A stretch of 64,000 nt of DNA from Niastella koreensis GR20-10 (lineage in GTDB: Bacteria > Bacteroidota > Bacteroidia > Chitinophagales > Chitinophagaceae). Position numbers and translations under genes: made by a program. Below the pieces are notes generated by a model that saw only the letters and a program-made list of their open reading frames with translations, was not told the origin of the DNA and ran no database searches. Positions 55,317-64,000 of the stretch are shown here, piece after piece. The stretch is from positions 6,708,744 to 6,772,743 of the forward strand of contig NC_016609.1 of NCBI RefSeq assembly GCF_000246855.1. Reading direction: 5' to 3'. Position 1 is the first letter of the stretch. Each line of letters starts with the position of its first letter.

Positions 55317-57185
55317 CTATTCCTTAGAAAATTGGAGGATGTCATATTCTTGCATGATATATTTTAATTGGGTTAAATCTACATTTTTTAAAATAGGCTC
55401 TCCCCTTGTCTTGCTCACGCTAACCCATTGTATGTTCCGTTCTTTCAAGATCATTTCATTCTGAGTTGATGGCTCATACCAGAACCATAGTTCATAAGAT
55501 TTATCTTTTTGAGGATAATCGGCAAGCTTTCTCCGAACTTTTTCAATCACCTCCTCCCAATTCTGATTATTGGGGTTTAGTTTACATTCAATAAGTTTTA
55601 TTTCATTGTCATTTTCCAGAATAATATCTTTTTCACCTCCTTCGCTTTTTTTACCAGTATTAATGCTTATTACACTGAACCTTTTTTTATAAAATATCAC
55701 GTGGAGGGAATAGGTAAATAATTCAAAACAATAAGAACGGGAAGCTTGAATAATCAGTGGGATTAATTTGTTTTGATCAAGAATACTTACTTGCTCTTGT
55801 TTCTTCGTATACCGGTCCGTAAATTCTTGAAAATTTTTGAGCGAAATAACCAAAACACGGATCTCTATTTTCCTTGCCCTTTTATATTTTGCAATCAGCG
55901 CCTCCGTAGCTTTGTATTCACTTCCTGAAAATCCGGAATAGTCTCCACATGCATTCTGATAAATGACCCATCCACTATTATAATGACCTGCTGCGGATTG
56001 GGTATCTATAAGAATTCCGTAACTATAGTTGTTTTTGTTGTTGTCATTGGAGCTTGGATGGATAAATTTGACGATGACTATTTTTTTAAAATTACTTACT
56101 TCTTCATTGTGAAGGGAAACGGTTCCTGCGAGCATGGTATTAAATGAAGGTATGCCAAAATGTATTGCTGATTCGCGAGCGTTAACGACTTCAATGGGGT
56201 ACCAGTACAGTCTATTCAGAATTTTATCTTCCGGAGAAAGGTGCGGAAAAGGGTCTTCTAACCCTTCAGCATTTAGCATCTTTGAGAAATAAAAACTTTT
56301 TTTGTATTTCCGAGACTCAAACTTCAGCAATGATTCAATTTCGTAAACAGGTAATTTATACTTTGCGTCAAGCTTATCGATAATCTCTTGTTTAATGCGC
56401 CAGAAATAGCTGTCCAGATTGTTTTGCTTTTCCAGGTCAAATTCTCTTTCAAAGAAGATTGAATTATCTGGCGGGTTCTCCTCATTATATTTATATTCTC
56501 GCCACGAATCCACCAAGTGAAGCCTTATAAGGCTTGACTTGTTAAATCTCTTTGATCCTAATAATCTTAACCACAAATATTGTAATGCATACTTATAACC
56601 CTCCAGGTAATAATTTTTCCGATTTTCTTTTTCCCAAGTAGCATTCATTGGGTTAAAAAAGTTACCTACGGGGCCGTTATTGTTTATTTGTATCAGATAA
56701 GTATGAGCAAAGTTGATTAGCGTTATCTTTTCCGCAATCGATTTTTTGGTAGAAGTCTTTGGCTTAGTAATTACGAGTTTCTTGTTAATCCGGGCAAATA
56801 TTATCATTACTACTCTTTGAAACTCTTTAATTTCTTTCTCCAGTTCTGAAAAGTCTTTGGCCCTAATTATTTTCTTTACAAAAGGGTTTATCCGTTTTAA
56901 TAAAACTGTTTTTTCACAAGAATTGGCAATTTTATGTAACGGGATCATTTCATGAATAGCTCTCTCAAGTAAAAGATCATTTTTTATTTTGAGCTGGTAA
57001 TCGTTTGATATGCCATCCAGAAACGAGTTCAAACAACAACGGACCGCAAACAAATACCCTTCGAAAATCTGGGAACTGTTTTCGATGTCGTATTGGTTTT
57101 TCAACCATTTTCTGAAGTCTGTAACGTTGCCTAGCAGCCTTAACGTTTGCAAGGATGGTAAAATTTGAGTAAATAAATAGCCCAT
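55317..57185 (-). CDS. Large protein with C-terminal PD-(D/E)XK nuclease-like domain
   Basis: A 622-aa protein. No family is recognised for the first about 490 residues, which appear mostly helical then alpha/beta (LYWYPIEVVNARESAIHFGIP, YGILIDTQSAAGHYNSGWVIYQ). The C terminus has a PD-(D/E)XK core: EGGEKDIIL with D520, then IKLIECKL with E533 and K535, followed by a helix and ELWFWYEP. The nuclease motif and the island setting suggest a defence function. A run of nine C lies 97-105 bases upstream of the start. No partner gene is on the same strand apart from the HsdM remnant behind it. Confidence 0.75.
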   Translation of the reverse strand: MGYLFTQILPSLQTLRLLGNVTDFRKWLKNQYDIENSSQIFEGYLFAVRCCLNSFLDGISNDYQLKIKNDLLLERAIHEMIPLHKIANSCEKTVLLKRINPFVKKIIRAKDFSELEKEIKEFQRVVMIIFARINKKLVITKPKTSTKKSIAEKITLINFAHTYLIQINNNGPVGNFFNPMNATWEKENRKNYYLEGYKYALQYLWLRLLGSKRFNKSSLIRLHLVDSWREYKYNEENPPDNSIFFEREFDLEKQNNLDSYFWRIKQEIIDKLDAKYKLPVYEIESLLKFESRKYKKSFYFSKMLNAEGLEDPFPHLSPEDKILNRLYWYPIEVVNARESAIHFGIPSFNTMLAGTVSLHNEEVSNFKKIVIVKFIHPSSNDNNKNNYSYGILIDTQSAAGHYNSGWVIYQNACGDYSGFSGSEYKATEALIAKYKRARKIEIRVLVISLKNFQEFTDRYTKKQEQVSILDQNKLIPLIIQASRSYCFELFTYSLHVIFYKKRFSVISINTGKKSEGGEKDIILENDNEIKLIECKLNPNNQNWEEVIEKVRRKLADYPQKDKSYELWFWYEPSTQNEMILKERNIQWVSVSKTRGEPILKNVDLTQLKYIMQEYDILQFSKE

Positions 57186-57761
57186 AATTCTATAACTTGT
57201 TTTGTAGTGGTTAAAGGCAATAGATGCCTATATGGAAGGATGGCCTGAGCTATATGCTTCTAAGCGTAACTCTTCCCAGTACCCCCCCCCGAAAATTTCC
57301 TTGTTAATAGCATGAATATCATTAATTTACGTAATATTTATATTTCTTAGTGATTGACATTGGTTATGGATCAATCGCTATCCAAATACAGTTTAGTCCA
57401 CCCTTTTTCAGAAATACGATCTGATGGGCTTTAGTTTAAGAGAACTCTCTCTGCGATTTATTAACAGCAATGCGATTTTCTTACGAGAAATTAATGAAAC
57501 TAAGAATAAGCCGCGTATTCGAAACACGTTTAAGGCTGTTATACCTGTTATGTCAAACAATCTTAAAATAAATTTGAACCTTTTTTTAAAATGCATAATT
57601 AATGGCTAATTCCCGTTAGCGTTATTCCTTTCAAACATTCTTCCTGCAGCTTAATTCAACGATATTCCAGCTTGCCATAGATGTGGGTCTTGCGATGATA
57701 AATATATTTTAGTATTTTTCAACAAAACTTCACCTTAAATGTATAAAATTAACCAAGAACA
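57186..57761. other. Divergent intergenic region with a nine-C tract
   Basis: A 576-base AT-rich gap between the divergent nuclease-like gene and the NERD-helicase operon. It contains a C9 homopolymer at 57282-57290. Two overlapping antisense frames of about 60 codons (57408-57609) are not convincing genes. TAGTATTTTTC about 50 bases before the NERD gene is close to a TAnnTTTG box and may be its promoter. Confidence 0.55.
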
Positions 57762-59453
57762 ATGGCTTTGATGATACCGCACTCCCCCATGAACCCATAT
57801 GAAGGTGAAGAAGTAGTTTTTCGCTCTCTTCAAACAGCGCTCGATGATGATTATGTTGTATTCCATTCCGTAAAATGGGTTGCTTCGTCTGCTAAATCAC
57901 AAGGAGAGGCAGACTTTCTAATACTACACAAGCGGTTAGGCATTCTGATTATCGAAGTAAAAGGTGGTTACGTTAGAACGACAGAAAGGCTTTGGTTTCA
58001 ACAAAACCGAGCTACTTTGCTTGAAAATGAAATGCAAGACCCATTGTCTCAAGCAGATAACAGTAAATGGAAATTTATCGAGGCCCTTAAACAGGCTAAT
58101 CCACCTGTAAACGGTTGTTTAGTTTGCCATGCTGTTTGGTTTCCTTCGTTTAAATGGAGCTATCCTTTTCCTCCTAACTATGCTCCAGAAATAGTCTTCG
58201 ATCAGGAAACGCTGATCGATCCCCAACCAGCAATTGAAAAAGCTTTTGCATATTGGGGAGAAAAGATTTTCCATTCAATATACGACCACGCTTGTTTTAA
58301 TAGACTGAAGTTTATTATTGCGCCTGAATTTTCGGCTGTACCTTCAGTGAGATCAAATTTCGAAAATAGGGAACAGCTCTTTATATCTCTTACAAGAGAA
58401 CAGGCAAGAATAATGGATTTTCTGGAGGAGCAAAGGATAGCGGTTATTTCCGGAAGCGCCGGTACCGGAAAAACGATGCTTGCTTTGGAAAAGGCAAATC
58501 GTTTAGGCGTGAAAAACGAAGACACTTTATTTCTATGTTATAACGAAGCTTTGAAAGATCACTTGGCTGCCAATAACCAAATAAGGTACGTCCATTTTAA
58601 AACAATTTATGAGCTAGCTGATGATTATTTCAAATACGATAAGCATATTTCACTGAATGATCTCACTGATCAACTTGTGGATCATGCCTGGAGTGGAAAA
58701 GATGAGTGGAAGTACAAACATGTCATTGTAGATGAAGCCCAGGATTTTAACTCTTTTTTTATCGAATTTTTAAAAGAAATCACCTCAGGATGCTTTTATG
58801 CATTCTATGACAAGAACCAATGTATTTTCCAGGATACCCAATTGGAGTGGGCAAACAATGCAGAATGTAAGATAACACTTCATACCAATTGTCGAAATAC
58901 GAAAGAAATAGCAAGGACTTCGGCCAGAAATATCGGATTAGATAGTAAGACTTTTATCAATTCTCCCATAAAAGGTGAGCAATCTTTCATTACTGAATAT
59001 AGTTGCCCAGAAGAAGGTATTCAGATGATTGAGCGCATTGTTACCAAATTACTAAAAGAGAAATTGGCTTTACCTGAAGATATTGTAATCCTTACAATGA
59101 AAAATTGGGAGACTTCAATACTTCGAACTAAAAAAAATATCTGTCAAAAGCCATTTTCCAGGCTGCTGAAAAGTGGATATATCTGCGTTAATACTGTTGG
59201 TGAATTCAAAGGGCTTGAAGCTGGCTATTTAATCATTACAGAGATAGAAGTTAATAAATATGTTGACAGTCATTACAGGAATAGATTGTACATCGGTTGT
59301 TCCAGGGCAAAACAAGGGTTGTATATGTTGCTTGATAACCCGCAGGAAGAGGACTTTGCTGTTGCCATGGAGGCAATTGAACCAAAGAAAAAGGTAAAGA
59401 AGAACAAGATTAATTTTTTTCAAAAACTTGCTGTTTCTGAATTAGCAATATAA
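57762..59453 (+). CDS. NERD nuclease-UvrD-like helicase fusion
   Basis: A 563-aa protein. The N-terminal NERD domain (about 10-130) has the nuclease core QGEADFLIL (D51) and ILIIEVKGG (E65, K67). A UvrD/Rep-like superfamily 1 helicase follows: Walker A GSAGTGKT at 231-238, Walker B VIVDEAQDF around 324-329, and the later motif INTVGEFKGLEAGYLIITE plus YIGCSRAKQGLYML at the C terminus. First gene of a three-gene operon (10-base gap to the next). NERD-helicase proteins often appear in defence islands; DNA cutting coupled to unwinding is inferred. Confidence 0.92.
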   Translation: MALMIPHSPMNPYEGEEVVFRSLQTALDDDYVVFHSVKWVASSAKSQGEADFLILHKRLGILIIEVKGGYVRTTERLWFQQNRATLLENEMQDPLSQADNSKWKFIEALKQANPPVNGCLVCHAVWFPSFKWSYPFPPNYAPEIVFDQETLIDPQPAIEKAFAYWGEKIFHSIYDHACFNRLKFIIAPEFSAVPSVRSNFENREQLFISLTREQARIMDFLEEQRIAVISGSAGTGKTMLALEKANRLGVKNEDTLFLCYNEALKDHLAANNQIRYVHFKTIYELADDYFKYDKHISLNDLTDQLVDHAWSGKDEWKYKHVIVDEAQDFNSFFIEFLKEITSGCFYAFYDKNQCIFQDTQLEWANNAECKITLHTNCRNTKEIARTSARNIGLDSKTFINSPIKGEQSFITEYSCPEEGIQMIERIVTKLLKEKLALPEDIVILTMKNWETSILRTKKNICQKPFSRLLKSGYICVNTVGEFKGLEAGYLIITEIEVNKYVDSHYRNRLYIGCSRAKQGLYMLLDNPQEEDFAVAMEAIEPKKKVKKNKINFFQKLAVSELAI

Positions 59454-59463
59454 AAACTGCCAT

Positions 59464-60456
59464 ATGCTGCGTTCTAATATTAACACCGACAGATCTGACT
59501 TCGACAAAATCAAGGATGAAATCCACGTTGCAAAAGTGTGGGCGTGTATTGAAAAGAACATTCCGGTTTACTTTCAAAAAATGATTGAGGTGGAAGACGA
59601 ACTGGCTGTATTAAAGGTTAATGGAAATTTTAAAGTCAAAGCGTCCGTAGGAGACTTAAAAAAAACGTTGAAAGCAATCTTTGATGATGGGTTTTCGCAT
59701 TATAAAAGGGAGGATAGCAAATACCAAAAGTTTTTCTCAGAAGAAAGCATGCATGAGTTTGAGGACGATGACGACCCTAAAACATTTAAATCAGCTTTAG
59801 CTACCAAAGTGCCCGTAATTCTGAAAGCAAGGAATTCGAAGCGCGAAACTATGCACGAATGGCAGGAGCGGTTTGCTCATTCGAAACCTGCCGATGTATA
59901 TGGGATCTTCTTTAATCTGATGGGGTTTATGAATGAATTTGAAGATGGGGTAGATTCTTCTGAATTTATGAAAATCGATACCCTTACAGAATTAGAGAAG
60001 TTGACAGTTCTTAACAACGATGACGACTATAATGTACCTGGAGTTATAGGGATGGGAATAAAGTCCACGGTCCTTTATTTTCTGAACCCGGAGTTTTACT
60101 TGTGTGCCAATAAGAATACTTTATATGGACTTTATTTTTTGTCTGATTGCGAAAACTTCAGCCTTCCAAGTGGATCTAATGAATTTATTATGATCAATGA
60201 TTTAAAAGTGGAAAGCAGCAGAAGAAATAAAGTTAATTATCTGATAGATCAAAACTATTGGTACCCATATGACCTTTTTATCTTATACGGTCTTAGAACA
60301 TACAGGTTATTAAAAGATCTATGTGCCAGGCATAAATACATGTTAGATGATGAAAATTGTTTTGTTCACTTGAATACGTTCATGGCGAAAATATGGGACA
60401 TGAAGATTGATGTAATCAAAACCATGACTGGTGGTGACCAGGAAGATGCAAGATGA
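59464..60456 (+). CDS. Unknown 330-aa protein between two helicases
   Basis: I do not recognise a family. It is a soluble, acidic protein with a helical N-terminal half (AVLKVNGNFKVKASVGDLKKTLKAIFDDGFSHYKRED) and a hydrophobic central stretch (GVIGMGIKSTVLYFLNPEFYLCANKNTLYGLYFLSD). No nuclease or NTPase motif was found. It lies 10 bases after the NERD-helicase and overlaps the RecQ-like gene by 4 bases (ATGA), so the three are translationally linked; it is likely an essential or regulating part of the same system. Confidence 0.8.
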   Translation: MLRSNINTDRSDFDKIKDEIHVAKVWACIEKNIPVYFQKMIEVEDELAVLKVNGNFKVKASVGDLKKTLKAIFDDGFSHYKREDSKYQKFFSEESMHEFEDDDDPKTFKSALATKVPVILKARNSKRETMHEWQERFAHSKPADVYGIFFNLMGFMNEFEDGVDSSEFMKIDTLTELEKLTVLNNDDDYNVPGVIGMGIKSTVLYFLNPEFYLCANKNTLYGLYFLSDCENFSLPSGSNEFIMINDLKVESSRRNKVNYLIDQNYWYPYDLFILYGLRTYRLLKDLCARHKYMLDDENCFVHLNTFMAKIWDMKIDVIKTMTGGDQEDAR

Positions 60457-62135
60457 CGAATAGAGAAATTTTAAAGAAGTACTTTGGGCATGAAAGCTTT
60501 AAAGACATCCAGGAAGAAGTGATTGTAAACTTGTTAGCTGGCAATAATTCATTGTGTCTAATGCCAACAGGCGGAGGCAAATCAATCATTTATCAGGTTG
60601 CCGGCCTACAAACCGGAAAAATTACAATTGTAATTTCTCCATTGCTGGCGTTGATGAAGCAGCAACACAAGAGATTGGAAGAACAGGCAATTAGTGTTCT
60701 TAGCTATAATAGTAGTATTGGTGATTTAAAGACACAATATAATAAATTAAGGAAGGCTTTTTCTGGTGCAGAACAGCCTAAATTCCTGTTTGTTTCTCCG
60801 GAAAAGATGTTATCAGATGGCTATTTGGAATTTATTATAAAAAAATACCGATCAAAGATTGGTTTATTCGTAGTAGATGAGGCTCATTGCATTTCTCAGT
60901 GGGGACATACTTTCAGACCTTCCTATAAAACGATTCCCTTATTTATTCAGAATGTTTATGGAGCAGATAAGGTGCCGCCGATCTTGTGTTTGACAGCTAC
61001 GTTGAACCCTTTGGATAAGGCAGAGATTTGTGAAGAGCTTAATATTGAAGACAAAAATACTTTTATAAGCCACCATCTTTTAAGGAATAATTTGCATTTA
61101 TCTATTCTTGAGCAAGTGGATAATAATACAGAGAAAAAAGACCAATTAACGGAAATATTGAATAGGCATCATGATCAAAAGATTATAGTCTATACCCACA
61201 TTAAGGCGAGGGATTATGGGACCCGAGAAATGGCTAAAGCATTTCAGGAAAAAGGGTTTAATTGCCACCACTTCGACGCGGATATGTCTGATAATGAAAA
61301 ACTGGCCATACTGGAGCAGTTTGAAAGCGGTGAATTGAAGATCGTTTTTGCTACAAGCGCATTTGGAATGGGGATAGATATTCCTGACATACGGGTTGTG
61401 GTACATTATCTTATTCCTGAAAGCATAGAACAATATTATCAGGAAGTTGGTAGAGCAGGCAGAGATAAACAACCTGCACATTGTTATTTGCTATTTTCAG
61501 AAACAAACTTCAAAATCAGAAGAGATCTAATCAAAAAATCTTTGCTAAAGACAAAAAGAATTAAAGACATTTTTGAAACATCTATTAAACCGGTCTCAAA
61601 TGCAAATTCCATCCTGAAAAAGAAGAATGAAGATAATACCTCAAATGATAAAGTTTATTCTTTAAGCAAGATCGATATTAGAGAAGATAACTCTGAAATG
61701 GTCATTTTCCTATATCTGTTAAAGAAACGATTTATTCAGCTTGAAGGAAAGGGGATACAGTTTTTTGATTGTTTTGATGATAACAGTAACAGCGCGTTAT
61801 ATAATCTTATGAAGGGGGCCTCTATAAACGGAATGATTACCAGGATTGCTAGGAAACTCAATAAAAGCATACAACAGGTGAATCATGATATTTTCACAAT
61901 GTTTAATCATGATGAGATTAAGTTGAACAGAGTTCCTATAAACGTTTTAAACTATAAAGTTGTATCTGAATTAACGGATGATTTATCATCAGAGTTGCAT
62001 GATGTATTAAATCTGCGAGTTAAAAATAGACTCGAAAACTTTGAGAAATTAGTTGAACTTATTCGTCAAAAAGAAAACCCGATTCAAGCTGTATCCAAAC
62101 ATTTGGGGATAACTGTTGCCTTTGGCTACTCATAA
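60453..62135 (+). CDS. RecQ-family DNA helicase
   Basis: A 560-aa superfamily 2 helicase of RecQ type. Walker A MPTGGGKS at 37-44, DEAH at 142-145 followed by the RecQ aromatic-rich loop HCISQWGHTFRPSY, LTATL motif III, FATSAFGMGIDIPDI, and motif VI QYYQEVGRAGRD. The zinc-binding and HRDC domains of housekeeping RecQ are not evident; the C-terminal about 200 residues differ from them. It overlaps the unknown gene by 4 bases, which marks it as an operon component rather than a host recQ. Confidence 0.93.
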   Translation: MTNREILKKYFGHESFKDIQEEVIVNLLAGNNSLCLMPTGGGKSIIYQVAGLQTGKITIVISPLLALMKQQHKRLEEQAISVLSYNSSIGDLKTQYNKLRKAFSGAEQPKFLFVSPEKMLSDGYLEFIIKKYRSKIGLFVVDEAHCISQWGHTFRPSYKTIPLFIQNVYGADKVPPILCLTATLNPLDKAEICEELNIEDKNTFISHHLLRNNLHLSILEQVDNNTEKKDQLTEILNRHHDQKIIVYTHIKARDYGTREMAKAFQEKGFNCHHFDADMSDNEKLAILEQFESGELKIVFATSAFGMGIDIPDIRVVVHYLIPESIEQYYQEVGRAGRDKQPAHCYLLFSETNFKIRRDLIKKSLLKTKRIKDIFETSIKPVSNANSILKKKNEDNTSNDKVYSLSKIDIREDNSEMVIFLYLLKKRFIQLEGKGIQFFDCFDDNSNSALYNLMKGASINGMITRIARKLNKSIQQVNHDIFTMFNHDEIKLNRVPINVLNYKVVSELTDDLSSELHDVLNLRVKNRLENFEKLVELIRQKENPIQAVSKHLGITVAFGYS

Positions 62136-62287
62136 CTGGGGTGAGAAAAGAATGCTGTTCGCTCTATAAAGCAAGCACCATTAATATCTTGGGTCTTTTT
62201 AAAAATTGAACTTAATTAATTTCCCTCTGTTCATTTTCGTAATGTAGTTGCCAATATCGTTTCATTTATCTATTAAATATAGGGTTC

Positions 62288-62794
62288 ATGTTGCTTGATT
62301 TGTCTAGTATAGAAGTCAAACTTAGCCAGGTTATAGATGCTAACGCCACTTTCAATAGAGGAATATTCACCGTCGAAATAAAGCATAAGTTTGCCTCCCT
62401 TTTTGAATCAACAAGCTTTGAAATTTATGCGAATAAAATAGGAGATGACCCTAATTGCTATTTTAGTTATTCGCAGGAATACTTGTATGATTTGACAGTT
62501 TTTGAAGAAAAACCTTCTTCCCGTGCAGATATTAATTTTATTGTAAAAACAATACTCGTTTTAGAATCGGAATGGTCGGGCAACTTTAAGGAAATTATTG
62601 ATGACTTTCAAAAATTATTAGTTGCCAATGCTATTAATAAAGTTTTAGTTTTTAAATGTCATTCTACTGAGCTTGATGGTTACATCGGATTTATGAACCA
62701 AAATATTAAGGAGTATATAGGTGGTTCTGGTAATTATCTTCTAATTTCCTATATCAATGATATGCATAAATTCATTATAAGAACGGCTAATTGA
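62288..62794 (+). CDS. Unknown 168-aa protein
   Basis: No recognised domain. Mixed alpha/beta protein (VKLSQVIDANATFNRGIFTVEIKHKFASLFESTSFEIYANKIGD at the N terminus), without signal peptide or membrane segment. It lies 152 bases after the RecQ-like gene on the same strand and could be a separate unit or a late gene of that operon. Base composition is AT-rich like its neighbours. Confidence 0.65.
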   Translation: MLLDLSSIEVKLSQVIDANATFNRGIFTVEIKHKFASLFESTSFEIYANKIGDDPNCYFSYSQEYLYDLTVFEEKPSSRADINFIVKTILVLESEWSGNFKEIIDDFQKLLVANAINKVLVFKCHSTELDGYIGFMNQNIKEYIGGSGNYLLISYINDMHKFIIRTAN

Positions 62795-62945
62795 TCTAAT
62801 TTTTGTCGCAGATTCATTTATACTTTACCGCTGCTCAGTGAATATACAATTTAAGAGTACTGTTAATTGGTTTGAAAATAAGCCGAAAGATTGGTGACTT
62901 ACGGTATCCGCCCTTGCCTAAAATATAATGAGAAGCTAATTTTTA

Positions 62946-64000
62946 TCAAATCAAATTTTTTTCCTGTAGCTTTTTAATTGCCTTGATTGCGTGGGAACCA
63001 AATTCAGAATGATCAGCCATCTGCTTCAATAATGGAATGTCCATAGTATTACCAAATGCTTCCAAAAAAGTAATGGCATGCGTAATCACAGCATCTTTTT
63101 TATGCCAGTGGTAAAGTGGAAGTTGATCTTCTATATGTTGAATAGCATGCCGGCAAATTCTTGCCACCCGATCCGGAAATACATCATGGATCATTAAAGG
63201 GGCAACTTTTAAATTATATCCGATATCGTGGTTGCGTAGGGCAGCATATGATTGATACAGAATATCTGTCGCTAGGTTCATCGCATCACGTTCAAGATAA
63301 GACCAAGCTTTTTCACAATTTGGCTTTATTTCAGCTCGATTCAAATCAGACCTGTTGATCCAATAACAAATAAATGCTACTGCTGAAAGTGCATTATCCC
63401 TAATTGTTGAAAATGTTCCTATTCTTACATCAAGGGAATTCCCGAATTGTCCGAATATACAATGAACCAGCAAATAAACAGCAAGGGCATCTTGCGGCAT
63501 ATTTGATTTCTCATCTGGCGGCTCATAGAGCCACCTTTCCAAATACCTGCCAACGCCGGGATCACTGAACTTAGCAAGAGATAGGATAGCAGATGTCGTA
63601 AAAAAATTGTCATCAATTCCCCTCACTACCATAATCATAAAATCCTTTCTTTCAGATTCTGGCAGTTCATAAATCGCGTTGCTATAAGCACCTGAATAAG
63701 GATGATCAAAATGCGCATAAAAAAGGCCAACTGCTATGGACCAGCTTTCTGGATTTTCCTTGTCGGAGAGAATTTTCTGAAGCCGGAGATTTACACTTTT
63801 CTGCTCTTCTGCCTCTTCATTCTCAAATGCACCTAAACGACCAAGCACATCGAACGCATTTGTATTCATCATCGGATTATTATTATCCATAATGCCATGA
63901 ATTGCATCGATCAATTGCAGTCGTTCATTTTCCGTTTTCCAAAAAGAACCTGCTCCTTCCAGTAAGTCTATTTGCAAGTGATAGGGCAAAAATTTCCATT
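62946..64000 (-). CDS. C-terminal part of a HEAT-like helical-repeat protein, truncated by the window
   Basis: The frame is open to the right edge; the first in-frame start inside is only a TTG at 63989, so the gene probably starts outside. The visible about 350 residues are helical and appear to consist of HEAT-like helix pairs (DPGVGRYLERWL, AITFLEAFGNTMDIPLLKQMADHSEFGSHAIKAIKKLQ). No enzyme motif is visible in this part. In such islands, helical-repeat C termini often belong to large NTPase sensors, but that cannot be seen here. Confidence 0.65.
   Translation of the reverse strand, partial: WKFLPYHLQIDLLEGAGSFWKTENERLQLIDAIHGIMDNNNPMMNTNAFDVLGRLGAFENEEAEEQKSVNLRLQKILSDKENPESWSIAVGLFYAHFDHPYSGAYSNAIYELPESERKDFMIMVVRGIDDNFFTTSAILSLAKFSDPGVGRYLERWLYEPPDEKSNMPQDALAVYLLVHCIFGQFGNSLDVRIGTFSTIRDNALSAVAFICYWINRSDLNRAEIKPNCEKAWSYLERDAMNLATDILYQSYAALRNHDIGYNLKVAPLMIHDVFPDRVARICRHAIQHIEDQLPLYHWHKKDAVITHAITFLEAFGNTMDIPLLKQMADHSEFGSHAIKAIKKLQEKNLI

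Noticed and set aside
57408..57609. Overlapping ~60-codon frames on both strands in the intergenic gap
   Set aside because: Mirror-image frames in AT-rich DNA without recognisable content or start context.

Overview
The window looks like a chromosome segment of a Bacteroidota soil-type polysaccharide degrader, most probably Chitinophagaceae (Niastella/Chitinophaga-like). The grounds are two SusC/SusD pairs, type IX secretion sorting domains (type A and type B), an ECF sigma/FecR/TonB-receptor unit, many DUFs typical of Bacteroidetes, weak or absent Shine-Dalgarno sequences, and promoter elements of the TAnnTTTG type. The genus is an inference.

Region 1 (1-27130) is a plant-polysaccharide utilisation locus, probably for pectin or rhamnogalacturonan. 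On the + strand lie the 3' part of a GH36 alpha-galactosidase and an alginate-lyase-fold protein. On the - strand, operon A (26727 to 19470) encodes SusC, SusD and two surface lipoproteins and ends at a GC-rich hairpin. Operon B (19267 to 6056) encodes GH28, SusC, SusD, a DUF1080 protein, GH105, a GH29-like protein, GH97 and a six-hairpin glycosidase-like protein. Inside the region sits a housekeeping group (DUF5063 protein, TPR protein, HAD phosphatase, CYTH protein) with an unusual 21-bp phased A/T-tract array between two of its genes.

Region 2 (27131-30651) is a small regulator and an SOS-type cassette: a short UmuD-like protein, UmuC, an unknown 163-aa protein and an SRAP (HMCES/YedK) protein. 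Two copies of ACTAA-N5-TTAGT lie next to a TAnnTTTG promoter box. The UmuD-like protein begins exactly at the usual self-cleavage site and has Arg in place of the catalytic Lys.

Region 3 (31054-47182) is ordinary chromosome: three large type-IX-secreted surface proteins, an M24 aminopeptidase P, an alpha/beta hydrolase, an ECF sigma/FecR/STN-TonB receptor/lipoprotein set, and small membrane or exported proteins.

Region 4 (47376-64000) is an accessory element and defence island that starts at a tRNA-Ala(GGC) gene. A large serine recombinase reads antisense into the tRNA and takes its stop codon there. Next come an excisionase-like HTH protein, a two-gene XRE and nucleotidyltransferase-like/HEPN unit sharing a repeated ~60-aa domain, a structured ~130-bp intergenic element, an XRE gene with twin operators, a Septu-like ATPase/HNH pair, a broken HsdM remnant, a 622-aa PD-(D/E)XK protein, and a three-gene operon of NERD-helicase, unknown protein and RecQ-like helicase. 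The island closes with an unknown 168-aa protein and a partial protein that looks helical-repeat-like. DNA from about 52.4 kb rightward is visibly more AT-rich than regions 1-3, which fits horizontal acquisition. The right end of the element is not visible.

Best candidates for undescribed biology: the XRE + MNT/HEPN shared-domain pair with its structured intergenic element; the NERD-helicase/unknown/RecQ operon; the pre-cleaved, protease-dead UmuD with its operator pair; and the 21-bp phased array.
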